Notes under the pieces: generated by a model
What the model saw: the letters and a program-made list of their open reading frames with translations, nothing else
What the model was told of the DNA's origin: nothing
The model's database searches: none
Shown here: piece after piece, positions 46,253-57,066 of the stretch
How the letters are laid out: every line of letters begins with the position of its first letter
How positions within the stretch are numbered: position 1 is the first letter of the stretch
Program-made: the position numbers and the translations under genes
NCBI RefSeq assembly: GCF_028453695.1
Contig: NC_135774.1
Span: 26,784,001 to 26,848,000, forward strand
Direction: 5' to 3'
DNA length: 64,000 nt
Source: Augochlora pura
Taxonomy: Eukaryota; Arthropoda; Insecta; Hymenoptera; Halictidae

Positions 46253-48008
46253 ATCGGCTAACCGAGCACGCGCGACGGTGTTTCCTGCGGCAACCTGCCA
46301 CCAATTAAGTCCTCCCTAACGGAGAAAGAGGAAGTTGATTTCGGCTAGGCCGTATCAGGCGCCATACATGGAAACGAGGCGGCCACCTGTGCCTTTTCGG
46401 CGACTCTTCCTCGCCACTGTAAACTGGCGGCCGCAGTCCAGGCAGCTAGCCAACGGGTATTAAAACCGGATACTACAAGCGGAACCGGGGTCGGAAGCAG
46501 AGAACCGGCCAGGAAGCGACCCGTTTGCCGGCGTCGTCACCGCTGCGACGAAACCGACGTCGCCGACTTCCGTTCGTGGGACCGAAGATCCTCCGAGTTC
46601 GCGCGCTGAATCCTCGATCCTGAAAAGAACGATTAAACGAAGATGAAGCTACTCGGGGTCGCAGGTTCGATTCTATGGATCCATGATTGATGGACAGCGC
46701 GAAATGGCGGCTGCCTTCGATCGATTCGGGGCAACGCTGCCAAGCTTTTTCGATGGCTTCACGGTGAGAATGCATCGTTGCAGCTGGCCAGTCATCTTTA
46801 TGGACCAGCGTGTCGAGGGCTGTGTTGGTCGGCCACGTGACAATCATTTTTAATCCTTTGTCCTCGAAGCTATTTTAACTGTAAATCTGAAATCATTTTT
46901 CTGGTTCGTAGTGTTACTATTCTATGCAACAAAATCCACTTCTATGCATACATGATTGATCATTGTGATTCCTACTAATAGTTTGACTATTTAATAATTT
47001 TTTAATTCCAAGCTATTATCTTGGATTTTATTATCTTCAAGATTTTATTAACTAAATAATTTTGATATTCGACGAATCCTCTGAATTGATTATTATCTCT
47101 ATTAATTTCTCACTTTTTCTCTGATTCTCTTCTTCCAAATGAATATAGCATCTTTTAAAGATAGCATCAATTTCAAGACCTGTTCTTCTACTTTCTGATA
47201 AAATGCCACCGTCTAACGACTTCCGAAGATGTTACGTTTCTCTCAAGAAGAAACTTGTCCTCAGAGAAAAAAGTATTGGAAACAAGCATTGGAAGCGAAG
47301 TTGCGCGGCTCCCAATGCATTTGATGGAAGTTACCGACGCATTTACAAATTGTTCGAAAGGACTCGATGCCGCATAATGAACCAAGAAAGTAGTCTGTTC
47401 GCCGAGCGAAGGATTCCCAGGCCTGCTACATATTTAATGCGTCCATCTGATGGTATTATACTCGTTTCGCAAGGCACGGCAGAAATGCCGGAAGACCGTC
47501 CGGGCCGAGTTATGGCATAAAGATCAAGAAACAGGATCATATTCCGAGTCCATCAGCCTCTAATTAAAGGGCCGCTCTTCTTTGATTATAAATGAGCTCT
47601 AGAGCTGAAAGCGATTGAAAGAAAAGCGGGACGAGATGGGCGGGGGAGGCAAAGGGACCCCTTAATCTTATCAGCTATCTATCTAGGGGCTATCTATCGG
47701 ACGTTGTCTTTACAGTCGGGTCAATTTAATACTGTTGAAGAGTGTCTGGCAGGAGGAATCGGTTGCTGATCTTGCTGCGTGGCTACGGGGGTTACTCGTG
47801 GAATTTTTAACTAGTCTATAGTGCGTTTTGGAACGCAAAGGTAGGATATATTTAAGGACTATTTTTTTAAAAAGTATGTATTATATAGAAAAGTATTATA
47901 ACGTTGAATAATATAATATAATACAATACAATATAAATACAATAGGCAAATTTTATGGTAATAAACTCAGCTTTAAAAATTGTGGCAAAGAAACAGTTTG
48001 GATAATAA
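46253..48008. other. Gene-free stretch, no supported gene
   Basis: The 46300-46850 block has a balanced composition and CGGCCACCTGTGCC (an E-box, CACCTG) near 46380. A 124-codon minus frame at 46473-46847 shows no domain I recognise. GCAGGTTCGATTCT near 46661 looks like a tRNA B box, but no A box or stems are present. AT-rich 46860-47180 and 47840-48060. Confidence 0.5.
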
Positions 48009-48053
48009 TTGACCAACTTTGACCGACAATAACTTCGTGAAAAATCATCGTAG
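48009..48053 (+). repeat. Dispersed repeat fragment, copy A
   Basis: TTGACCAACTTTGACCGACA followed by ATAACTTCGTGAAAAATC and ATCGTAG. It matches the 45-nt segment at 54270-54314 at 35 of 45 positions, with no gap, in the same orientation. Family unknown. Confidence 0.55.
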
Positions 48054-49638
48054 AACAATGGAAATTATTTCAAATTAAAGCTTGAAACCTCTGCTTTAAG
48101 ACCATATGGCTAGTTATTAAATTGAACGTCCCCTTACTACAATAACCCTTTAAATGTGTCGTCAATATTTGTCAAAGTAAAAATTCATAGGACACTAAAA
48201 CTTACCCACTTTGACAAAATTCTCAAACATTGCAAAAATTTTCTTTAAACACGCAACTTACAGTAAAATAAAGTTCGACCCTTCCTCTTTAATTTAGTGT
48301 AAAATCAAAAGATCTACGATTTTGTCTAGCAAAGTTACAGCACCTTAACTTTCACACTTGCCAGCGACTAGTCAAGACGCGAAACGAAAATGACGGCGAA
48401 TCGTCCGATTGGAAAATTCGCGTCCGCGATCGCTATACCGAATCCCAGCGGCGCTAATGTTCTTCTTCCGCAGTTGATATCGGTCGTACCGCGGCGAAGC
48501 TCGAGAAAAATATCGAAGGTAGAACAGGCCGGGCACGAAAGTTTGCGGCACATTTTTCTCTATTTAACCCGGGTAAAATTGCCATAGTCTGGCGACCACG
48601 CTCGACTGACGGCACAAATACTTAATGGAGTGCGAGAACTTTTACCGGCGCTGCTTCCCCGTGCAGCGGCGCGACGGCACCTCTAATTTCCGTCGTCATT
48701 ACGGCCGCAATTTTTCCCGCGTTACGATGAAATCCGCACAGCCCTCCGATCGCGCGGACGCCGCCGCCGAGGCAAACGAATGGCATTCGGGTAGCCGCGC
48801 GCTCGCCGGGCCACTGTAAAATCTCTCCGCCGTTTTCTCCGCGCGGCGTTTGATCCCCGGATAAAAAGAAACTCGCGGAAGACGCTGCGCGAATTATTGT
48901 CTCACTTATAAGGATCCTCTCCGGCGCTCTCTGCAATATTTATTCGCTGCCGTTATTCGCAAGAAACTCCGTTGTTCCGCGGACATTTTAATAGAGACTC
49001 CGGCCAAAGAATTATTATCTGAAACGAGCAAAAAGAATAAAAGGAACCGCCGCGACCAATTAAGCGCAAGCATAAAATACCTCTGAAATTTCCGCGCGTT
49101 ATAAATACAATTTTAACGAAGCAAAAACATTTTATCGTCTCATCTTCGTTCGTCATCGGGATGAAAATTCATTTCTGGTAGACGGGAAATATTTTGCTTA
49201 CTCTTATTCGTGAAATACGCTGTTTCACGGTCTCGTCGCGGACAATATTTGTTCCGCGCGGAAATCTGCAGGGTGTATGGATTTTATTTCGTTCCGCTGG
49301 AATCGATGCGCCGAATAGCTGATCTAATTAATTATTTGTCGGTAACGCGGCTCGCGAGGGTCCGGCACGGAGCGTTTTTACGTTTCGAAAAAAAAAGGGA
49401 CGAAAAGAATTTATCCGGGGAATCAATCTGGCCCAGATTCGCGAAACGTTCCCCGTGGGGAAGACGGGCAAGCGATGATGGCTGCCGGTCGCACGGATCA
49501 GGGAACTTCCGGAATACAAAGCAGCGGCAGGTGGCGGCCGGTATCGCCGGAACGGTTTTTTCCCCGCTCCCGTTTTCTTTAATATTTATCCTATGCAGAT
49601 GTATGAAAATTTTCCGCGGTTCGACCTCGGAGCTATGC
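48054..49638. other. Gene-free stretch, no supported gene
   Basis: AT-rich to 48360, then GC-rich (48370-48920 and 49200-49620) with overlapping frames up to 169 codons that run into the CT tract. Nothing recognised. Confidence 0.55.
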
Positions 49639-49926
49639 TCTTCCTCTCTCGCTCTGTCTCTCTCGTTCTCTCTTCCTCTCTCACTATATCTCTCTTTTTT
49701 CCTCTTTCTCTCACCCTAGCTCTCCCTTTTTCTCTTTCCCTCACTCTCTGGCTCTATCTCTCTCTTTCTCTTTTTCTCTCTCACTCTATCTCTCTCTTTC
49801 TCTCTTTCACTCACTCTGACTCTCTCTTTCTCTCACTCTATCTCTTTCTTTCTCTCATTCTGTCTTTCTCTCGTTCTCTCACTCCATTTCTCCCTTCCTC
49901 TCGCTCTATCTCTTTCTATCTCGCTT

Positions 49927-49957
<31 letters not shown>

Positions 49958-49975
49958 TGCTCTTTTTCATTCCTT
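49639..49975. repeat. Polypyrimidine tract, ~340 bp
   Basis: Almost entirely C and T on the plus strand, with isolated A and G. Words such as CTCTCACTCTATCTCTCTTT recur. The only long open frames are Leu/Ser/Phe runs. Confidence 0.93.
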
Positions 49976-50403
49976 CTCTCTTCCACCGCATTTGCATTCG
50001 CCCTTCCGCGATAACAGTACGCCCAGAAGGGCAATAATTATGAACGCGGATGGTCACGCTCGTGCGAGCACGCATTCGTACGCGAATCGAATTCGTTGCT
50101 CTGCTTCGCTCGCGACAAAAAAGAATTTAGACGGACGGATTCCGCGATGCGTTCGCCACTAAATAGACGCAGCATGAACTTCGAACAATTTTACTTCTGC
50201 CCTGGAAATATTCTACAATTTAGGCAACCCCGCGGGGCATGGAAAATTTTGTTTTCGAAGGGAATTTCTGTTGGGTTGAAGAATGAATTCATCGCTTTTC
50301 AATCATGTAGTGAAATATGTTGTAGGATTATTTTTTATCATTTTGATGCCGTGAAAATTACAGGCGTGTAATGGATGAAAAATTGCATTGTTGGATTCCA
50401 TCA

Positions 50404-50760
50404 ATGTGTGAATTTAAAAATTTCTAGACTGCTTCAAAAAATTTTGACATGGCTGAAACACCATAGAATTTGAAGATTGATGTCTCCTCTTTATAAGGAC
50501 CTATAAAAATAAGATGTACGATTTTTTCAAACCGTTTTATCAAGCTTCGAATGAATGATCTATTATCAATACTAAAGCACTATTTTTTGACTTTGCACAA
50601 TTAAACTTCTTCTTTGTTTTTAGTGCATAAAACCGTGAGAAAAAAATCGTACATGCAATTTTAAAGGCTCTTTCTAAAGGGGAAAGTTCAATCTTTAATC
50701 TCGTGTGAGTTTTAACCACTAAAAAATTTTTTCAAAGATTTTACAAAAGTTTCAATGTGC
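50404..50760 (+). mobile_element. Foldback (long inverted-arm) element, copy 1
   Basis: The left arm (about 50404-50552) contains GAATTTGAAGATTGATG and GTACGATTTTTTCAAACC. The right arm (about 50622-50760) carries the reverse complements, seen as GTGAGAAAAAAATCGTAC and AAGTTCAATCTTTAATC. The ~70-bp centre includes CTTCGAATGAATGATC and CTATTATCAATA, also found inverted in the element at 58830-59215. The arms are imperfect but collinear over about 140 bases. Non-coding. Confidence 0.65.
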
Positions 50761-51461
50761 AGCATATTCGAAGAAAATTCGTGTCTCCAGTTTCTCATTA
50801 ATCCCATCACATAAAATCACATAAACAGAAAATAATTATTGCTTTACAAGATTAAATATTTAAACCTCTAAAACGACTTCAAATTAACAAACTTTTTCGA
50901 ATTTCCCTTCGCGGAATAATGGGAGCTCGATTATCGTTCGCGTCTCGAAAATTGAAAATCTAACGTCGCGGTACTTCTCGGTGTCAGATAACCTCTATCA
51001 CAGCGCCAACATAAACGCGCCCTTATAAATATCAATCGCGTGCTCGTGACCCTCGTGACCACTTTTCATTCCCCACCCGGATCCCCGATAATCCGCGGAT
51101 CCTATTGGTGGAAGAATGCCGGGATAACGAGGCAAGGCGAAACTAATCGCGCTTCCCTGATCCAGCGACGGGAATGGTAAATCAGCTGCGCCGTGTGCCT
51201 GACGGATTATCGCTTGGGCGGTTTCGACCACTCCCCTAATTCAATTATGCTACCGGGGCCACTGATAGCCCGGCTAAATTACGTGCCTCGAAAAAGATTA
51301 AACCTGAAAAGATTGCTCGCCGATTCGGATCTCTGGGCGCGTCTTCGCCCTACGGTTCGCTGCAACTATGCCGTAATTAGACGGTGCGGCTCACATCTGG
51401 TTATCTATGAGGGTATCTACCGTCGAATTCTGATTTATCCTGACTCGAGGGTAATTTTCAA
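50761..51461. other. Gene-free stretch, no supported gene
   Basis: AT-rich to 50930, then mixed. GCTCGTGACCCTCGTGACC near 51042 recalls the TATGACC arrays but is not an array. Nothing further supported. Confidence 0.5.
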
Positions 51462-51543
51462 CCCTTTATCTGCACTAGTTCTAAGTAATTTATACTCTAT
51501 AAGCGTCGTGAAAATTCTTGAGTTGCCATTCGTCCGCAAAGGG
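51462..51543. mobile_element. Short piggyBac-like MITE, 82 bp
   Basis: The left end is CCCTTTATCTGCACTAG after TCAA (51458-51461). The right end, read inward, is CCCTTTGCGGACGAATGGC, followed by TTAA (51544-51547). The left flank has one change from TTAA. A further lone end, GACCGCAAAGGG + TTGA, lies at 51675-51690. Confidence 0.55.
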
Positions 51544-52274
51544 TTAAATATATCTAACCATTAGAAAGGAATTAACAATCTTTATATTTCCCACTTAAAT
51601 ATCCCATGTATTACAATTCATTCAACAATAATTAATTCCGAATAAATTCCAGCACTACGCTGTAACCCTGATACGACCGCAAAGGGTTGAATTCGAAGAC
51701 TCGAAACCGCCGGACTCCAAAACGACCGGCAACTTACATAGTCGATCGCATATTCATTCCCACGGCAAGGGCCGACCGTTCGGCGAGCTTTCCAGAGGTT
51801 TTCCACCGGGAAAAAAAATCCCATTGCTCATCGGGGCGGGGCCGGGGGCAGGGAATTTTTTGTAACTTTTTTAATAACAGAAAAGCCGCTAATACAGTTG
51901 CCGGGGCCTCGGCATTTTTCTCCCTCCGTGTCCGTGAAGTTTCCCGCGGGCGGGGCTATCGGAGGGGGGAAGCTGACGCAATTAATCCGCAACGGTGGCG
52001 GCGGCATCGGCCGGCAACGGAAGCGGGGTAAACTTGACGAGTTCCGGCAACGATCCTCTCTCGCAACTTTCCGATCGAGCGCACGCCGCTCTGAAAGGGC
52101 CACACCATTTAGCGGTCCCGCGCGGGGAGGAGGAGGAGGCACCCGGCTTCGAACGGTGAACTTTCGAAATTCTTTTTCGGCCGGCCTGTTTGTTTCGGAA
52201 ACTTAACCCGCGGCCCGGAGCCCGCACACATCTGACGGGGAAAAGTTGTATCGTCGAACGCCGGCGACGGCGGT

Positions 52275-52307
52275 GTTCCGTTGTCAGAAAAGAACATATT
52301 GCTGTAT
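52275..52307 (+). repeat. Dispersed 33-bp motif, copy 4
   Basis: Identical to the copy at 31566. It is followed after 23 bases by ATTTTCAAATCGTAAACG and AGGCAGTCAGAC (shared with the 31.6-kb copy), and further on by GGATTTACAATAATCGTAG and GCGAAAAACAGG (shared with the 36.2-kb copy). This locus therefore links the three plus-strand copies into one family. Confidence 0.9.
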
Positions 52308-52844
52308 TTTATATCTTTACGACCAATCACATTTTCAAATCGTAAACGAGGCAGTCAGACGTAAATGAAGCTTAAAATTAATGTTCACTTCGAGTAATAT
52401 TGGTTTAATAAAATTTGACTTCTACTCAAAGGATTTACAATAATCGTAGACCGTTCATTGGTCTATCATCGCGAAAAACAGGCGGAAAAACGAAGAAGTT
52501 TGGCTGCCGCGTTCGGGACTCGTCGTCGTGGAATCGATTTCTTCGGGAGGACGTGTCCGGTCGTCGCGACAAACATCCATTAACTTCTCGCGTGGTCGTC
52601 GAACTTGAATTAAGAGAACGTTGGACAATCGGAAAACGGTTCGTTCCGTTTGCCACGGCGATCCGTTTCTCTTGTCGCCGTGGAGCGGCTGTCATCGAAA
52701 AGTTTCGACGCTCGATCGATTAGGATTGTTTCGTTCGAACGCGATTGTAGCGATGCTATTGATCCACGGTGAACTCGGATTAGAAATGTCTTCGATAGTT
52801 GTAGTTGCGGAACAAGGTTCTTTTTACAATGTCTTTTGTTTTAA

Positions 52845-52890
52845 CTCTTTGCGGTCGGAGGTACTTTTTAAGCTGGATCCAAGATCACTG
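52845..52890 (+). mobile_element. Lone TTAA-element left end
   Basis: TTAA (52841-52844) + CTCTTTGCGGTCGGAGG, then TTTTTAAGCTGGATCCAAGA. It matches the end at 55379 in both terminus and subterminal sequence. No right end seen. Confidence 0.5.
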
Positions 52891-52929
52891 CTTTGATTAA
52901 ATGTATTTCTGTTTTATGCGATTTAGATC

Positions 52930-53470
52930 TTAGAGGATATTCAGATTTATATGATGATTTACAAATATAAAAAGATTGGAAGAATTCAAGAATATTATGA
53001 TATTATTTTTGCGATATTACTACGATTACTGAAAGACAATTTCAGTCTGATCAATGCTCACGCTATCTGAATTGTTTCAAGTATTCCGCTGAATACTTTT
53101 TAATTATTAATTATTTACTACACATTACTATATCTATTTAATTCTATAAAGACACTGGAAGAATTTAAAAATATTACTAATTTATTTTCGATATTTTTAC
53201 CATTATTACTACGGTTATTGAAAGACAATTGTAGTCTGAACAATGCTGGCACTATTTGAATTGTTTTGAATCTTCGAATGAATACTTTTTATTCAAACAT
53301 TTCATTCAGACAATAATCTCTTATAATAATAATTACTCATTACTTATTACAAATTATTCTATCTATTAAATTAAATTAAATTAAACACTTTAAAAAAATT
53401 CAAGAATATTTCTACAACATTTTCCACACTACTACAATTACACCTGCGATTATTGAAAGACATTTGCGCA
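52930..53470 (+). repeat. Three-copy diverged tandem repeat, ~180-240-bp unit
   Basis: GGAAGAATTCAAGAATATT (52978), GGAAGAATTTAAAAATATT (53157) and AAAAAATTCAAGAATATTT (about 53394) start three units. Each continues to a form of ATTACTACGATTACTGAAAG then ACAATTTCAGTCTG. Spacing is about 179 then 236. AT-rich and non-coding, directly following the lone TTAA end. Confidence 0.75.
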
Positions 53471-54269
53471 GTCCGCTCACGGAGCAAGATATTTCAGGCA
53501 TCTTTTGCGCCAGAAACGATAATGGTAGATTAGTTTCGCGGCGCGGCGCGGTTTCCAATCGGACTAATTAGGCGCCGGAACGATCCTGGTTAATATTCAT
53601 CGAGACGATCAGGAACGCGCGGCACGCCTCGCTCCTCCCGATTTTATTCGTTCGAGCGACCGGGACCCCCCTCCTTTCTTCTTCTTCTTCTTCTTGTTCC
53701 TGTTATCTTCCGCGGCCTTTTTCGCTAATATTAAACTTCGGCCAATTAGAGTAATTGAAGATGGAAGTAAACGGGCGGCGGAGATCCCGCGCGGGCTCAC
53801 GCGACCGTGAAACCCTACCACGGGTGACGACGACGCAACCTTCTATTACCGAATTGCGAGGCGCAGCTCGACGGTCGCCGCCGGCTTTGCGATCCAATTT
53901 CGTGGATTTTCATAGAGCCGGGAGACGCGAGCGAGCGACGAGAGAGAGAATACCGAATCTTGTGCGTTCTGTTCAAACGGTCCTCTGTTAACGCCGTTGT
54001 CGGCCCCCCTTGTTTTCGCGTGCCATTAGCGAAATCATGGCGCAGCGAGGGATGCGACTTGCTCCTGCAAGTGGTTGGGTCTCTGACATTGCTAAATCTG
54101 GGTTTACGGGGGGACTGAGTACGGGCTAAGTTCGGGAGACGGTTCTGTGCAGGTCTCCGTTGTGATTAATTGATTGTGTAAATTACAGCTTTGGTCATTA
54201 ACAGATGAATTTTAGATTACCGTCGTGACGTGAATTAAATGTGAGGCGAGATTAAATTGTGGATCAAAA
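53471..54269. other. Gene-free stretch, no supported gene
   Basis: GC-rich with a (CTT)n run at 53676-53695. Overlapping short frames on both strands are unrecognised. Confidence 0.55.
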
Positions 54270-54314
54270 TTGGCCGAATTTGACTGAAGATAACTCCGAA
54301 AAAAATTATCGTAG
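54270..54314 (+). repeat. Dispersed repeat fragment, copy B
   Basis: TTGGCCGAATTTGACTGAAG then ATAACTCCGAAAAAAATT and ATCGTAG, aligned without gaps to 48009-48053. Soon after, ATTATGTCAGGTTATGTCAGG and a repeated AAATTTGTATAAATC occur (54387-54450), showing local duplication. Confidence 0.55.
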
Positions 54315-54450
54315 CAATATCTTAAGTGCATTTTTTTCTCACTCATGTTGAAGTTTTATAAGTTCAAAAGAACTGTCTAAATTCCGAAAAATTTGTATAA
54401 ATCGACAATTATGTCAGGTTATGTCAGGTCATAAAAAATTTGTATAAATC

Positions 54451-55374
54451 ATGAATTATGTACTAACCTAACTGTTTAAACCGGTTTCAGTCGAATCAGA
54501 ATTCTTGCTAAGGTTTGACAACGCATAAAAGTACACGTTGTTTAAAAATAAGAGAAATCTCTCTTATATTATACTTAATATTCCTGAATCAAGTTCTAAT
54601 CGCCGAGTCTACGATTGGTCTAAATAGAGTCCATAGAGTCCACAGAATCCACAGGGTCCACTCACGCAATGCCACACAACAGCATGTCCCCTATAGACCT
54701 AATTTGCTCGCGAGCTAAAACAAGTTCCCAACTCGCACTCAGTTAGGCTTAACCGCTAGAAACGCCGCAGTCCGTTTCCGCAACCGTTTGGCGCATTTCC
54801 ATGTGAAAATTCCGCTGAAGTGTAAACAGAACAACGCCTCCACCGACGCTGTCGAAGGCAGCAGCAGAAAGTGCGAGCAGAGAAAACGCGGCTTCGTCGG
54901 CCTGATAGAAACCATGGAGCGACGCGATTCAGAGAGGAGACTTCCGAGCCTCGTAAATCAGCTTCAGCCGTTTCACCTGCGGCGCGTTGTGCTTTTCTTC
55001 CACCTCCGGCCGGGCCCCCTCCCCCTCCGTCCTTTTCCCGTCGAACAATCGAATTAGCTTTTCCCGATCAATTTACGTTTCTCTCTCGCCACGATTTCTG
55101 CCGTTGTTCTCCCGGCCTCGCTTTTGTCTCCGCCGCGTCACACTTTTCCCTTCGTTTCTCGCAGCGGGTCTCCATCGACCCCGCCCCCTTTATCCGCCCC
55201 CTCTCTCTCTTCCTCGTTAAAGTCGCGTCTCGCGGTTTCCGATTACCGTTAAAGTGCAATTCATCCTCTGATTGATCGACCGGTCGCGCCGTAATCCGTT
55301 TCCATTTTCTTCTTTGACATTCTTCGCTGCTCCCAAAGCGGCCCCGCCCTTCCTCGCGACGCGAGGGCGTAGGG
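54451..55374. other. Gene-free stretch, no supported gene
   Basis: A small array of GAGTCCA/GAATCCA words (54627-54660: ATAGAGTCCATAGAGTCC and two further units) precedes a GC-rich block whose frames are open on both strands. No domain recognised. Confidence 0.5.
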
Positions 55375-55378
55375 TTAA

Positions 55379-55437
55379 CCCATTGCATTCGAAGCCATTT
55401 TAAGCTTGGATCCAAAATCGCTATTTTGACCAGCTGT
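55379..55437 (+). mobile_element. Lone TTAA-element left end
   Basis: TTAA (55375-55378) + CCCATTGCATTCGAAGCC, then ATTTTAAGCTTGGATCC. The subterminal TTTTAAGCT.GGATCCAA is shared with 52845. No right end within 300 bases. Confidence 0.55.
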
Positions 55438-55639
55438 AGTATAGTACTTAGTATAGGGTTTTTCAGTAAGGACGGGTCGATTTTGAAATGGAATAAAATG
55501 GGCTGTGTATGAGCTGTTAACGAATTTTTTTTATTTGAAAGGTCCGTGTAGGCAATTCACAAGGAATGCAATTTCCCAAAAACTATCGCGACACTACTAT
55601 AACTACTTATAAAAAGATATACCTAAACGATATACTATA

Positions 55640-55815
55640 GCGATCCCATTGACAATAGAATACTTCAAAAAGGATTATAAATTTGACGTAACCTCGGCAA
55701 TAGAATATCTCGAAAAGAAAGAACGCGATCCCACTGGCAATAGAATATTTTAAGAAGAATTATGATCTCGACATAACCTCGACCATAGAATATCTGAAAA
55801 AGAAAGAACGTAATT
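55640..55815 (+). repeat. Two-copy tandem repeat, 85-bp unit
   Basis: GCGATCCCATTGACAATAGA (55640) and GCGATCCCACTGGCAATAGA (55725) start two copies. Each contains a second internal CAATAGAATAT-like or CCATAGAATAT word followed by AAAAGAAAGAACG, so the 85-bp unit is itself a diverged dimer. Confidence 0.85.
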
Positions 55816-56526
55816 TCGCAATTCTTGAATTAAGAAAATTCCGCTGGAAAACAAATCCATTCTTCCCGTCGCCCTAATTTTTCAGAAAGGAAGCCGACCG
55901 GTCCTCGAAAAAACGATTATCGATCGACCGTGGAAACTTCCTCGAAAACTTTGCATAATTGTCGCTGACTTCCCGCTGAAAACGGAGAAGTCTCCCAAGC
56001 GAACGGATTGAACTCTTCGAAATTCTTTTTTTTCCCTTTCCGCCGACAGTTCGCAGAATTTTCCCAAGATATTCGATCTCGGTCGCGCCGGTGAAAAATT
56101 TCATTTCGCTGTTTTACTATCGGTTGCGCCCGGTGGCTCTCTTCTCTCGGTGGCCCCGATCACTCTCAACCGGCGGAATCGTTTTACGACGAACAATCTA
56201 ATCTTCGTCTTCGTCCTCGTCCCTCCACCCCACCTCGCCGGGTTAGACGCGAACGAGTCGCCCGCGATTTTTCCCTGGGAATATGCAGATTCGACGCCGG
56301 CCGTCGTCGCGCGGCTCGGATTCCCGGATCCCGTTCCCGTCGTTCCTGTTCGCGGATAGGGAAGACGCATCTCGGGGATCGTAAGCCACCGACGTCATAA
56401 TCCGACGACGGCGCCGTTGCAGCAGCGGGAAACGTATTTCGCGAACGGATTTATACCGCTGTTTCGTTATCGGCCCTGTCGCGCTGAACCGACTGGCTTT
56501 CCCGTCGGCCGAGAACCGATCAACAG
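55816..56526. other. Gene-free stretch, no supported gene
   Basis: Moderately GC-rich; overlapping minus-strand frames of 61-145 codons with no recognised domain. No element ends. Confidence 0.55.
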
Positions 56527-57066
56527 GGGGAGAAAGATCGACGGTGGGAAAAATAGAGAGAGATCGGGAGTGATTGGAAGAAAAAGAGGGAGAAAGTAGG
56601 GAGAGAAGAAGAGAAATAGAGATGGAAATAGATAAAGAAAGAAGAGAAGGGAGAGAGAAAAAATAGAGCAAGAGGGACAAAAATATAGAGCAAGAGGAAA
56701 AAAATAATATAGAGCAAGAGGAAAAAAATATAGAGCAAGAGGGAAAAAATATAGAGCAAGAGAAACAGATATAGAGTTTGAGAGAGAATGTAAGTGAAAA
56801 ATATAGAGCACGAAAAAGAGAGAAAAATGTAGAGCACTAGAGAGAGAAAGAGATAGAGCAAGAAAGACAGAAAGAGAGCGAAAAGTATAGAGCAAGAGAA
56901 AGACAAACAGAGAGAAATTATAGAGCAATAGAATATAGAGAAAGAAAGAGCAAGAAATAGAGAGGAAGAGAAAGAAAAAGACAGAGAGACATAAAAAGAA
57001 AGAAATGAAGAGAAAGAGAGGCAAAGAGAGAAATAAATAGAGGGAAAGAGAGAGAGAGAGAGAGAC
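56527..57066. repeat. Polypurine tract, ~540 bp
   Basis: The plus strand is almost all A and G. TATAGAGCAAGAGG-type units (about 20 bases) recur between 56660 and 56960, and pure GA closes the tract. The minus-strand 128- and 185-codon frames are Phe/Leu/Ser/Tyr runs made by the repeat. It is the longest low-complexity tract in the window. Confidence 0.93.

Noticed and set aside
46620..46680. Possible tRNA B box (GGTTCGATTCT)
   Set aside because: No A box at the right distance and no cloverleaf stems.
48141..48160. ATAACCCTTTAAATG as a TTAA-element end
   Set aside because: Flank is ATAA and the following sequence does not match any subfamily; no partner end.
56467..57024. 185-codon minus frame resembling a hydrophobic membrane protein
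   Set aside because: Entirely produced by the polypurine tract; Phe/Leu/Ser/Tyr content follows from TTC, CTC, TCT and TAT codons.
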